Source of the DNA: a bacterium | GTDB taxonomy: Bacteria > Patescibacteria > Dojkabacteria > SC72 | DNA: 6,539 nucleotides | Direction of reading: 5' to 3' | Assembly (NCBI GenBank): GCA_029553845.1 | Contig: JAKPKF010000465.1 | Location: 1 to 6,539 of the forward strand | Part shown: piece by piece, positions 1-5,845 of the stretch | Layout of the letters: each line of letters starts with the position of its first letter | Position numbering within the stretch: the stretch's first letter is position 1 | Notes under the pieces: generated by a model | Seen by the model: the letters and a program-made list of their open reading frames with translations, nothing else | Database searches by the model: none | Told to the model about the DNA's origin: nothing | Position numbers and translations under genes: made by a program

Positions 1-812
1 ACTCCATACAGAGAGTCAGCTACGAGTTCGGTTGCCAAGGCAGGAACATCGTATTGTGCTTGTACTCTCATAGCTTTCTGAACAGCTAGACCAAATGCGC
101 TCTTGTGGAAGAGCATTGCATAGGCGACTGAAGAAAGCGTATAAACTTGCTCTGTCTGATAAACATCTACGCCGTAGAGTCTACCGATCTTAGCAGAGAT
201 AGTAGCGTTTTTATCGCCAGCTTGACCAACGGCATCGTATCTTACGAAGTCGTCAGTATTTAGCAAATCTCTGTAACCATAAGACTCAACAATGAAAGAC
301 CTATCCTCGAATGGGGCATTCTTCGAGTTAAGTTTTCTGACAGCTTCCAAAATGTAAGTCTTTGACAAAGCTAAGTCTGAGGAGGTCGCACCAGCACCGA
401 CGGTTTGTGCCAACCCAGAGTAAAGTGCTCTGATGTCGGTGTCGGTGATTTTAGCGATAGATTTACCCATTTGAGTTGTGTATTTCTGACGAAGATCAAT
501 ATGGGACTGAATCGCAGCCATATCCTCGATGGTAACCCTGACAACAGCGTGCTTATTGATTGTGATCGATGATGCAGTCTCAGTGGTAGCTGATTGTGCA
601 GCGTCAACATTTTCAACTTTGTAAGTAGCTGTGATAGACGAGAGGTTAGGAATTCGGATAACATCTCCGGCATTCTTAACATCTGAGTCATATCTGTCTA
701 CAAGGTTTGCAAGGACGAGATTGTTTTCTCGAGCTACAATTATCTCTTTGCTAAAAATCTCTGGTATAAATTGACCAGACGCAGCCATTGTTGCGGTAAT
801 ATTCGTTGCCAC
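1..812 (-). CDS. Major capsid protein, P22 coat-like HK97 fold (C-terminus cut by window edge)
   Basis: This gene encodes the main shell subunit of the phage head; 270 codons are visible and the frame stays open to the window edge. The start is a GTG at 812 with a strong AAGGAGT SD four bases upstream. An in-frame ATG nine codons later (788) has no SD and is less likely. The N-terminus (about residues 14-55) reads FIPEIFSKEIIVAREN, then LANLVDR and GDVIRIPN, the pattern of P22 gp5-type coat proteins that begin without a cleaved delta domain. A long helix follows (TIEDMAAIQSHIDLRQ, 94-109), then a central domain with FIVESYGYRDLL (173-184) and a conserved-looking ending AMLFHKSAFGLAVQ (232-245) and ELVADSLYGV. 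In family members I recall, this ending sits close to the C-terminus, so probably only a few dozen residues are missing (inference). It follows the scaffold gene by 22 bases. Confidence 0.88.
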   Translation of the reverse strand, partial: MATNITATMAASGQFIPEIFSKEIIVARENNLVLANLVDRYDSDVKNAGDVIRIPNLSSITATYKVENVDAAQSATTETASSITINKHAVVRVTIEDMAAIQSHIDLRQKYTTQMGKSIAKITDTDIRALYSGLAQTVGAGATSSDLALSKTYILEAVRKLNSKNAPFEDRSFIVESYGYRDLLNTDDFVRYDAVGQAGDKNATISAKIGRLYGVDVYQTEQVYTLSSVAYAMLFHKSAFGLAVQKAMRVQAQYDVPALATELVADSLYG

Positions 813-816
813 AATG

Positions 817-823
817 ACTCCTT
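817..823 (-). promoter_or_regulatory. Shine-Dalgarno of the capsid gene (decides the GTG start)
   Basis: AAGGAGT lies in the 22-base gap between the scaffold stop and the capsid frame, four bases before GTG. It is among the strongest SD matches in the window, as expected for the most abundantly made protein. It favours GTG at 812 over the ATG at 788. Confidence 0.7.
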
Positions 824-834
824 AAATTGTTAAA

Positions 835-1512
835 TTACTCAAAACTTTCTGCTCCAAACTTTTCTAGCTGGGCTTGAATAGCATTCTGGTTCTTCACATA
901 CTCCTGGGGTGACATTTTGGCTATCTCCGCTCTTGTGAAAGTATCGGAGGATTGAACCTTAGTCTTTCCGGCAGAAGGAATTTGTGTTGTTTGACGAAGA
1001 TTAGTTGATGCTTGACGCCTCTTATTATCACCAACTGCTTCGTTCCACTCAAGAGTGGCAATTTCCGCAGCCTGGCGGTATGTATATCCATCGTCTACTA
1101 ACACAGCAGCCCTCGACCTGACCATATTATTGTCCTTTACGAGAGGGAACTCTCGCTCAGCTTCATAATAATCGACAGTGCTTTGGGCGACATTGGCAGC
1201 AGACTGGTTTGCTCTCTGTTCTACCGATTGTGCAAACCTTGTTGGATCAATACCAGTTTCGTCAACACCTTCTATCTCTTGTCTTTGAACCTGCGCTTCA
1301 AGCGCCTTTTTTTGAGCGATTAACTCTCTAATTCGCTCAGAAGCCCTAGATTTTGGCTTCTCCGCTTCCTCTTCGGCAGTGTTTATCGTCTCTTCAGACG
1401 GGGTGTCAGATTCTTGAGATGTTTCCTCTGACGCTTCAGATTCTTCGGTATTTGTTTCAGGTAGCGACTCCTCGGTGGTTTCTTCCACTTCTACGCTGGT
1501 TTCTTCTTCCAT
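835..1512 (-). CDS. Head scaffolding protein (probable)
   Basis: A 225-aa protein between the portal region and the coat gene, the usual place of the scaffold. Scaffolds bind coat subunits through a small C-terminal helix-loop-helix, direct procapsid assembly and then leave. Residues 1-50 are almost entirely Glu, Ser and Thr (very acidic, probably disordered). Residues 56-80 (SRASERIRELIAQKKALEAQ and on) look like a coiled coil. A middle helical region follows (about 92-165), then a polar linker, and a C-terminal FTRAEIAKMSPQEYVKNQ segment (192-209) that resembles a compact coat-binding motif. AAAGGAG four bases before ATG supports the start at 1512. Codons 67-69 contain an A_AAA_AAG heptamer that could cause a -1 frameshift, described separately. 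Scaffold sequences diverge fast, so the call rests mainly on position, charge pattern and C-terminus. Confidence 0.78.
   Translation of the reverse strand: MEEETSVEVEETTEESLPETNTEESEASEETSQESDTPSEETINTAEEEAEKPKSRASERIRELIAQKKALEAQVQRQEIEGVDETGIDPTRFAQSVEQRANQSAANVAQSTVDYYEAEREFPLVKDNNMVRSRAAVLVDDGYTYRQAAEIATLEWNEAVGDNKRRQASTNLRQTTQIPSAGKTKVQSSDTFTRAEIAKMSPQEYVKNQNAIQAQLEKFGAESFE
1293..1312 (-). promoter_or_regulatory. Candidate -1 frameshift site (A_AAA_AAG plus hairpin) in the scaffold gene
   Basis: Codons 67-69 of the scaffold read CAA AAA AAG, so A_AAA_AAG sits in the zero frame, as in E. coli dnaX. The palindrome GCGCTTGAAGCGC (1305-1293) follows at once and can form a 5-bp stem with a 3-base loop. 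After a -1 slip the frame reads GGC GCT TGA, ending at about 71 residues and releasing the acidic domain alone. The hairpin is closer than the usual 5-9 base spacer, and the upstream GAGAG is only a weak SD-like element, so activity is uncertain. Confidence 0.3.
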
Positions 1513-1567
1513 TGTTCTCCTTTACGCTTTTGTACGAGGTAGCGATCTCGCTAAGGTTAATTATTAA

Positions 1568-1594
1568 GGGGTAAGAGGCAAGGCTTCTCACCCC
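1568..1594 (-). terminator. Strong hairpin between the 86-aa gene and the scaffold gene; weak terminator or mRNA-processing site
   Basis: On the coding strand GGGGTGAGA pairs with TCTTACCCC, a 9-bp stem with one G-U pair. The 9-base loop can zip further after one mismatch. It begins four bases after the stop of the 86-aa gene. The sequence after it, TTAATAATTAA, is AT-rich but lacks a run of T, so full intrinsic termination is unlikely. A partial terminator or an RNase cleavage or stability element fits a place where scaffold and coat must be made in larger amounts (inference). A second small palindrome, TAGCGATCTCGCTA, lies at 1540-1553. I see no convincing promoter in the 86-base gap. Confidence 0.35.
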
Positions 1595-1598
1595 TAGT

Positions 1599-1859
1599 CT
1601 AATCAGCCTGTTCTAATTGTTTTTTTAATCTATCGGCAACCGATGGTTGACCCTCTAAAAACATTAAAAGTTTCTTGTACGCCCGACACTCGACAATTTT
1701 GTCGTGTTCGTTATCTACCACATCAGCGACAACAGCTTTCATTGCAACATCAATCTCGTTCTCAAGTTTGTGTTTTAATTCTTTGAAGAACGGAGTTTTT
1801 AGTCCGTCCTTATAAGCCTTTGCCCGATTGTATTTTTTCGACAGTTCTTTGATGTCCAT
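1599..1859 (-). CDS. Hypothetical small charged helical phage protein (86 aa)
   Basis: I do not recognise this protein as a named family. It is 86 residues, rich in Lys, Glu and Asp, with no membrane segment or signal peptide. It reads as two or three helices: residues 1-35 basic (ELSKKYNRAKAYKDGLK), 36-52 hydrophobic and acidic (IDVAMKAVVADVVD), and a C-terminal part with IVECRAYKKLLMFLEGQPS (55-73). Small proteins with a similar late Cys-Arg-Ala-x-x-x-Leu pattern occur next to portal or scaffold genes in other phages, from memory only. The ATG at 1859 has GAAGG six bases upstream. The 43-base gap to the portal stop holds a 17-base motif also found before the portal start. A role in head assembly is inferred only from position. 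Confidence 0.75.
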   Translation of the reverse strand: MDIKELSKKYNRAKAYKDGLKTPFFKELKHKLENEIDVAMKAVVADVVDNEHDKIVECRAYKKLLMFLEGQPSVADRLKKQLEQAD

Positions 1860-1868
1860 ACCTTGCCT

Positions 1869-1885
1869 TCACTAAGTAATACAAG
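1869..1885 (-). repeat. 17-base leader motif, copy 2 (before the 86-aa gene)
   Basis: The coding strand reads CTTGTATTACTTAGTGA. It lies in the 43-base gap between the portal stop and the 86-aa gene and ends nine bases before ATG, overlapping the start of the SD (GTGAAGG). It matches the copy before the portal gene at 16 of 17 positions. It is noncoding here. Confidence 0.5.
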
Positions 1886-1902
1886 TTAGAGCATTCCCTT
1901 GC

Positions 1903-3576
1903 TCAGATCGCCGCTTCCTGCTCTTGCATAGCGGCTTGTTCCTGGGCCATCACAGCTTCCTGCTCTTGTTGTTGCATCATTCTTTGTGTCCACTCTTCAA
2001 TATCCTTATCAAGTGCGTCTTTTAGAGTTTCCATACCGAATTTATCGAGCATTTTCTTCATCAGTTCCATCTTTAAGTTCTCGAAAGGTTGTGCAGCAAA
2101 AGTAGCGTAGAGGTTCATTACCTCTTCACGCTCTTTGTCTTTGTCGATCATCAAGGTTGATCCTGCTTCCGGCACACAATCATATGACCCTGCGATATCT
2201 TTAGGCAATACTCTGACAAATTTTTCACCTTTTTCACCGACTACTCTGATAACCTTTTTATCGGTTATGTACTGTTGGTAAAGAGAAAGAACCATATCAC
2301 CTAATTCTTTGATAGCTTCTTCTAATAATTGGATTTTGTGCTTAAATCTAGCGTTGGCAGCTTCTTGAACTAAACCGATACCAGTAGCAGTCTTATTTAT
2401 TCCAGATTCTGCCCCTTTCGTGTAGTCGTAAATTCCTAGCGCCTGCTGTATATCAGCCTTAACAATAGAAACATCCTTTTGAGCGTTACCTGTGAGGTCA
2501 GGCGGTACGATCGGATCAACCTTCTCGTATTCGTTAGATAGGTGGATTATTCCGTTGGGTCTGAAAATAAGCTCTGATTCATCAACATTTTCACCGGTGA
2601 TCTTCCACATATTCATCAATATCTGGGTGCGGTTATCAATTATCTGATTCTGAATGGTATTTAAGGCGTGTTGTAGTTTAATCACAGGTTCAATCTCACC
2701 TTTACCGTAGAACTCTTGGGGGACGATTGAGTCATTTAAAGCAATAAAAGGTTTCTTCCCGTGCCAGAATGGGTTGGCTTGCTCTCTAATTATGATCTCA
2801 CCCGCAGCCATTACGGTTAGACCGTCTTTATCCCACATCTCCCATATCTCAATATTATCGACTGTTTCGTCATACTCTCCAGCGTGGCCGAAAGCTAGCT
2901 CTTTTCTTTCCGTCTCTTCAGGGGACTTTTCTATCTTCGAGGTTAAGTATCTTTTAAGTCTCTTTAGGTTTTTGTAATACCCTGCGGACTCTAGTTCGTC
3001 AAAGCTCTTGTAGTAGCGGTGTATCGCCCACTGAGCGTCTTGGATATTTCTAGCTTCTGGGTCTAAAAAGAAGTCGTACATATTGACAACTTCTAAACAA
3101 GGATCATCAAAGTCAACTACCGTTTCAACATTGGTTATAAACTCGCCATTCTCATCTAAAAGAGGTTTGCCGTCTTGCCCAAACTCATAAGAAGTCACTT
3201 CTTTTTCGGTGGTTTTCCAGTAAAGTTTAACAACACCAGTCCCGTATATTAAAGCGTTTTTAATCCACGAAACTACCTTTTCAAACGCACCATCTTTATC
3301 CCACCAATACTTAAAGAGTGCAGTGTGGATTTCAGATGAAAAATCGTCCATCGGCTCACGAGGCTTGTACTCAACAGTAGGTTTCTGTGCCACCATACGG
3401 GGAACGATAGTCTCAACATTAGCCCACGAGTAAGGGTTGTATATCTTGGAATTGGTAAACTGCGTCTTGCCAGACCCCAGATATACTTCATCACAACTGT
3501 TAAAGACCTTGAACTTATCCTTAGTGTTTCTAATTCCTAATTCAATCCTGGTTCTCAATATCTCGCTTTTCTTCAT
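1903..3576 (-). CDS. Portal protein, P22 type
   Basis: A 557-aa subunit of the dodecameric ring at one head vertex, through which DNA enters and to which terminase docks. Recognised from the overall pattern of P22-like portals: an N-terminal wing region (about 48-120) with YNPYSWANVETIVPRMVAQK and KNALIYGTGVVKLYW; a middle stretch with VVNMYDFFLDPEA (163-175) and DAQWAIHRYYKSFDEL; the segment PQEFYGKGEIEPVIKLQHAL (286-305) with a long helix after it, matching the stem and clip; and TATGIGLVQEAANARFKHKI (396-415) leading into the wing helix. The C-terminus (529-557) is a Gln/Glu/Met/Ala-rich helix, QEQEAVMAQEQAAM partly duplicated, probably a coiled tail. The ATG at 3576 has GAGGAG four bases upstream. 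The first 35 bases overlap the end of the sigma-like gene, suggesting translational coupling. Confidence 0.92.
   Translation of the reverse strand: MKKSEILRTRIELGIRNTKDKFKVFNSCDEVYLGSGKTQFTNSKIYNPYSWANVETIVPRMVAQKPTVEYKPREPMDDFSSEIHTALFKYWWDKDGAFEKVVSWIKNALIYGTGVVKLYWKTTEKEVTSYEFGQDGKPLLDENGEFITNVETVVDFDDPCLEVVNMYDFFLDPEARNIQDAQWAIHRYYKSFDELESAGYYKNLKRLKRYLTSKIEKSPEETERKELAFGHAGEYDETVDNIEIWEMWDKDGLTVMAAGEIIIREQANPFWHGKKPFIALNDSIVPQEFYGKGEIEPVIKLQHALNTIQNQIIDNRTQILMNMWKITGENVDESELIFRPNGIIHLSNEYEKVDPIVPPDLTGNAQKDVSIVKADIQQALGIYDYTKGAESGINKTATGIGLVQEAANARFKHKIQLLEEAIKELGDMVLSLYQQYITDKKVIRVVGEKGEKFVRVLPKDIAGSYDCVPEAGSTLMIDKDKEREEVMNLYATFAAQPFENLKMELMKKMLDKFGMETLKDALDKDIEEWTQRMMQQQEQEAVMAQEQAAMQEQEAAI
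1913..1968 (-). repeat. 42-base degenerate tandem repeat at the portal C-terminus
   Basis: CAAGAGCAGGAAGC occurs at 1968-1955 and again exactly 42 bases on at 1926-1913, in frame. It encodes QEQEA twice, with a related AQEQAAM between. Because the period is a whole number of codons, the change lengthens the Gln/Glu-rich tail without breaking the frame. Confidence 0.5.
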
Positions 3577-3988
3577 TTAACTCCTCACTAGGTAATACAA
3601 GCCGACAAAACTCAGGTGAGAAGTTTTGGACAAAGTTAAGTGGAAAATCAACAACTTCGGGCATTAAATCATCGGGAATATCAACTTTTTGGTCTAAAAT
3701 ATCACGATATTCTCTATTTTCGGGGTGGCTATTCTTATATTTATAAATTCTGGCGGCGTTTAGGTTAATTAGATGCCTTTTACACACTCGGTAGAAAAAA
3801 CTGGTGGGTTGTACTCTATCTGGGTCATACTGATCAGCTTTAATCGTTTTCCAAATCTTTATTCTCATCTCTTGCATCAGATCATCATCGTCGTAGCCAG
3901 GTATTTTAGTAGTTCGTGCTAAACTCCAGAGAACATTCTCGGTTTCGTTAAGTATTTCAATAAGTATTTGTTCGGTTAAATTATCCAT
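3542..3988 (-). CDS. Sigma-70 region 2-like protein, no region 4
   Basis: A 148-aa protein between the terminase and portal genes. Residues 32-58 (YDDDDLMQEMRIKIWKTI, then YDPDR) and 60-86 (QPTSFFYRVCKRHLINLN, then IYKYKN) follow sigma-70 region 2 closely. That region binds the RNA polymerase clamp and melts the -10 element. The last 60 residues hold no helix-turn-helix like region 4. T4 gp55 is a known phage late sigma lacking region 4. A late-transcription role here is inferred; it could instead be a DNA-binding protein built on the same fold. I chose the ATG at 3988, preceded by AAAGGGGG ten bases upstream. An ATG at 4030 would add 14 residues and overlap terL, but has no SD. The 3' end overlaps the portal start by 35 bases. 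Confidence 0.72.
   Translation of the reverse strand: MDNLTEQILIEILNETENVLWSLARTTKIPGYDDDDLMQEMRIKIWKTIKADQYDPDRVQPTSFFYRVCKRHLINLNAARIYKYKNSHPENREYRDILDQKVDIPDDLMPEVVDFPLNFVQNFSPEFCRLVLPSEELNEEKRDIENQD
3585..3601 (-). repeat. 17-base leader motif, copy 1 (before the portal gene)
   Basis: The coding strand reads CTTGTATTACCTAGTGA, ending eight bases before the portal ATG and running into its SD (GTGAGGAG). It matches the copy before the 86-aa gene at 16 of 17 positions. Here it lies inside the sigma-like gene, coding for LVLPSE. Confidence 0.5.
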
Positions 3989-3998
3989 AGATCGGTGT

Positions 3999-4006
3999 CC
4001 CCCTTT
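3999..4006 (-). promoter_or_regulatory. SD of the sigma-like gene (decides its start)
   Basis: AAAGGGGG overlaps the terL stop codon (TAA at 4007-4005) and lies ten bases before the ATG at 3988. It supports that start over the ATG at 4030, whose upstream bases contain no purine-rich SD. GGGGG pairs with the anti-SD using one G-U pair. Confidence 0.5.
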
Positions 4007-5393
4007 ATCCAAATATTGGTGTGCTGCCATATCCGGTTATGGGGTCTCCACCGGAATAGCCAATTATATTTTTTTTGGGTTTCTTGGGAGAGGCACTATT
4101 GACCGTAACGGCTAAATAGCGGAAAGAGTCAGAGGGGTGAGATGCCCAATCGTGCTTTGGATATGGTCGGTAAACTTTGTTTTTGTCATCCCACTCTCTG
4201 CGGTAACTCTTTAAGGCCGATATTCCCATCTCGCACTTCTCAGAGTCGAACCAGCACCTTGACAATATAGACCTAACAGCCTGGATGCCGTCATCTATGC
4301 TCAAATTGGGTACGACCTCGAAGTTAATACCAAAACTTTTAGCCATTTCCAATCTGGATTTGCCCGTTCCTAGTTCCTTAACTTGTATATCGTGAGGCGC
4401 GAAGTGCTTGTTATATGCGTAACCTTTAGAATTTAAGTGATTTGCATAATGTTCTAACCCGACACCGCTTGAGGCGTAGTAGTCAATAATATGGATTTCT
4501 TGTCCTATGAACTGGTAAAACCAAATAGCCGTAGAATCTCCCACTCCTAAATCCCAAGCCGTGTTGACTGGAACAGAAGCGTCATAGGGGACGCTGGTTA
4601 TCCTTTTTTCGGACTCTGCTTTGTTTATGTGTTCTCCATAGTAAGAACCAATCACCGGGGCGTCGAATGAACACATATATTCTTGTTCGTATTTAGCTCT
4701 GCCTTCTACCTCTCCGAACTCTCTGATTAACTCTCTGAGTTCCTGCTCTAGTTGTTCCTCCGTCAGAACTCCTGTATCTTTAGCTGTCAGCTTCTCCCGC
4801 CACCAGCTCTCCTCTTCTCCTGCGATCTCAAAGGTAGTCCTAGCGTGGTTGTCTCCTTTGGGTGTGAAGTTGAAGACTACCCTACCACCGTTAGCCAGAA
4901 TGATAGGTCTGATAACAGCCCAAGTGTAAGGGTCTTGCTCAGACCACTCAGAGAGCACAAAAAGCATCGTGTTACCACCTCTTAGGGAGTCAGGAGAATC
5001 AGAGCCTCCCACACGGAAGATAGAGCCATTGATAAAGTTAATCGTCATCCGTGTATCGTTAGGCTTCCCGACGATGAACTCTTTGGGGATAAAGTCGATG
5101 AACTTATAGCCTTCATTGGTCATACCTTCCCACAAGATTTCCCGCCCCATTTTTAAAGTAGGGAAGACATAGGTAATAACTTGGGGCTGTTTCATCGCCT
5201 CTCTGATGCAGAGATTAAAATCAGTCAGGTCTTTTCCTGCTCGTCTGTGCCAGACCTTGACAAACTTAGTATATTTACCGGAGTTCCAAGCGTCCCAAAA
5301 GTTCTTTTGATAAGATCGTGGAACATACCCATTGGACTCAATGAGTTTGTTTGTTTTTATAAGTTGTTCTATCGCTGGTGTTATTTGATCCAT
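4005..5393 (-). CDS. terL: Terminase large subunit (packaging ATPase and nuclease)
   Basis: A 462-aa DNA-packaging motor: the N-terminal ATPase pumps DNA into the procapsid and the C-terminal RNase H-like nuclease cuts it. Visible motifs: an adenine-binding-like Gln in RSYQKNFWDAW (26-36); Walker A WHRRAGKD (48-55), the RxxGK form seen in many TerL; Walker B LFVLSE (144-149) with catalytic Glu149; and coupling motif NFTPKG (175-180). Nuclease residues are Asp281 in WDLGVGDST (also Asp286), Asp304 in IIDYY and Asp422 in SHPSDSFRYLA. Length and order are normal and no motif is missing. Walker B has Ser-Glu instead of Asp-Glu, which I know as common in this branch. ATG at 5393 is the first in-frame start after a TAG four codons upstream, but it has no close SD and sits beside a hairpin. 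It follows terS by 35 bases. Confidence 0.96.
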   Translation of the reverse strand: MDQITPAIEQLIKTNKLIESNGYVPRSYQKNFWDAWNSGKYTKFVKVWHRRAGKDLTDFNLCIREAMKQPQVITYVFPTLKMGREILWEGMTNEGYKFIDFIPKEFIVGKPNDTRMTINFINGSIFRVGGSDSPDSLRGGNTMLFVLSEWSEQDPYTWAVIRPIILANGGRVVFNFTPKGDNHARTTFEIAGEEESWWREKLTAKDTGVLTEEQLEQELRELIREFGEVEGRAKYEQEYMCSFDAPVIGSYYGEHINKAESEKRITSVPYDASVPVNTAWDLGVGDSTAIWFYQFIGQEIHIIDYYASSGVGLEHYANHLNSKGYAYNKHFAPHDIQVKELGTGKSRLEMAKSFGINFEVVPNLSIDDGIQAVRSILSRCWFDSEKCEMGISALKSYRREWDDKNKVYRPYPKHDWASHPSDSFRYLAVTVNSASPKKPKKNIIGYSGGDPITGYGSTPIFG

Positions 5394-5394
5394 A

Positions 5395-5417
5395 GTGGGG
5401 GTCTAGACTGTCCCCAC
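5395..5417 (-). promoter_or_regulatory. Hairpin at the terL start codon
   Basis: On the coding strand GTGGGG (5417-5412) pairs with CCCCAC (5400-5395) around an 11-base loop containing the palindrome GTCTAGAC. The stem ends one base before the terL ATG, and its 5' arm holds GGGG, the only purine-rich SD candidate nearby. If it folds, terL would depend on ribosomes arriving from terS, keeping TerL low (inference). Confidence 0.45.
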
Positions 5418-5428
5418 AATGATTCAAA

Positions 5429-5845
5429 TTACTTTGTTATTGTGTAGCCATTACTCTCTAAGTATTTAATCGCCCACTTCTCTTTATCTTCCTCTGTTAC
5501 TTGTATGTTGTTGACTTGGATATTATTCTGTACCGCAACCTGTGGTGTGCCTTGATATATTTTCATCATTTCAAGTAGCATTTTCTGGTGAGCAAAAGAG
5601 CCTTTTTTAGCTTGATTGACAACTTTATCTATGATCTGCGGTATGGCAACATATATTCCGGCACTGGAATTATCAAATAGGAGCTTTACAAAATCCTCAC
5701 TTTGTACAGCGTCATAATAAACATTACGAACAACTCCCGCATCTTTACATAATTCAGATATAGAATCATATGGTCTTTCTTCAAGACACTTTAAGAGTTT
5801 CAATCTTTCGGGCGTTATGTTGCCGTTTGTTGCCAGTTGGTTCAT
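5429..5845 (-). CDS. terS: Terminase small subunit
   Basis: A 138-aa DNA-recognition subunit that forms a ring, binds the packaging start site and hands DNA to TerL. Residues 10-50 (TPERLKLLKCLEERPYDSIS, then ELCKDAGVVRNVYYDAVQ) form a helix-turn-helix with recognition helix near 38-48. Residues 51-97 (DFVKLLFDNSSAG to the KKGSFAHQKMLLEMMKIY segment) are the helical oligomerisation core, where a Lys-Gly-Ser turn before a Leu-rich helix is typical. The tail has QNNIQVNNIQV (106-116), a beta strand pattern often seen in small terminases, then a short helix. It lies directly before terL. GAGG four bases before ATG supports the start, and the ATG shares bases with the stop of the 57-aa gene (ATGA), indicating coupling. 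Confidence 0.87.
   Translation of the reverse strand: MNQLATNGNITPERLKLLKCLEERPYDSISELCKDAGVVRNVYYDAVQSEDFVKLLFDNSSAGIYVAIPQIIDKVVNQAKKGSFAHQKMLLEMMKIYQGTPQVAVQNNIQVNNIQVTEEDKEKWAIKYLESNGYTITK

Noticed and set aside
371..691. Open frame of 106 codons on the minus strand
   Set aside because: It lies within the capsid gene in another frame; the capsid reading is strongly family-like and has a good SD.
1353..1574. Plus-strand open frame rich in Leu and Phe, membrane-like
   Set aside because: It is the antisense of the Glu-rich scaffold N-terminus; Glu codons read backwards give Phe and Leu. The plus-strand frames at 2774-2977, 4752-4985 and 5181-5447 are likewise antisense shadows.
1618..1630. 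A_AAA_AAA heptamer near the end of the 86-aa gene
   Set aside because: It is close to the C-terminus, has no clear downstream structure, and a -1 slip would only swap a few terminal residues.
3273..3494. Minus-strand open frame of 73 codons inside the portal gene
   Set aside because: It is another frame of a clear portal reading and has no SD.
3738..3745. TATAAATA on the coding strand, identical to the T4 late promoter core; another on the plus strand at 6255-6262
   Set aside because: One lies within codons of the sigma-like gene and the other is antisense. Such 8-mers are expected by chance in AT-rich DNA, and nothing else supports promoters there.
3989..4030. 14-residue N-terminal extension of the sigma-like protein (start at 4030)
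   Set aside because: The ATG at 4030 lacks an SD, while the ATG at 3988 has AAAGGGGG upstream; the extension looks like read-through of the terL end.
4066..4078. Run of eight A on the coding strand near the terL end, possible frameshift fusing TerL to the sigma-like protein
   Set aside because: A -1 slip leads to a stop without joining the sigma-like frame, which is +1 relative to terL. The run fits a Lys-Lys-Asn codon string.
4944..4961. Ser-Glu in place of Asp-Glu in the TerL Walker B motif
   Set aside because: The catalytic Glu is kept, and a Ser-Glu Walker B is common in this branch of phage terminases, so it is not a sign of inactivation.
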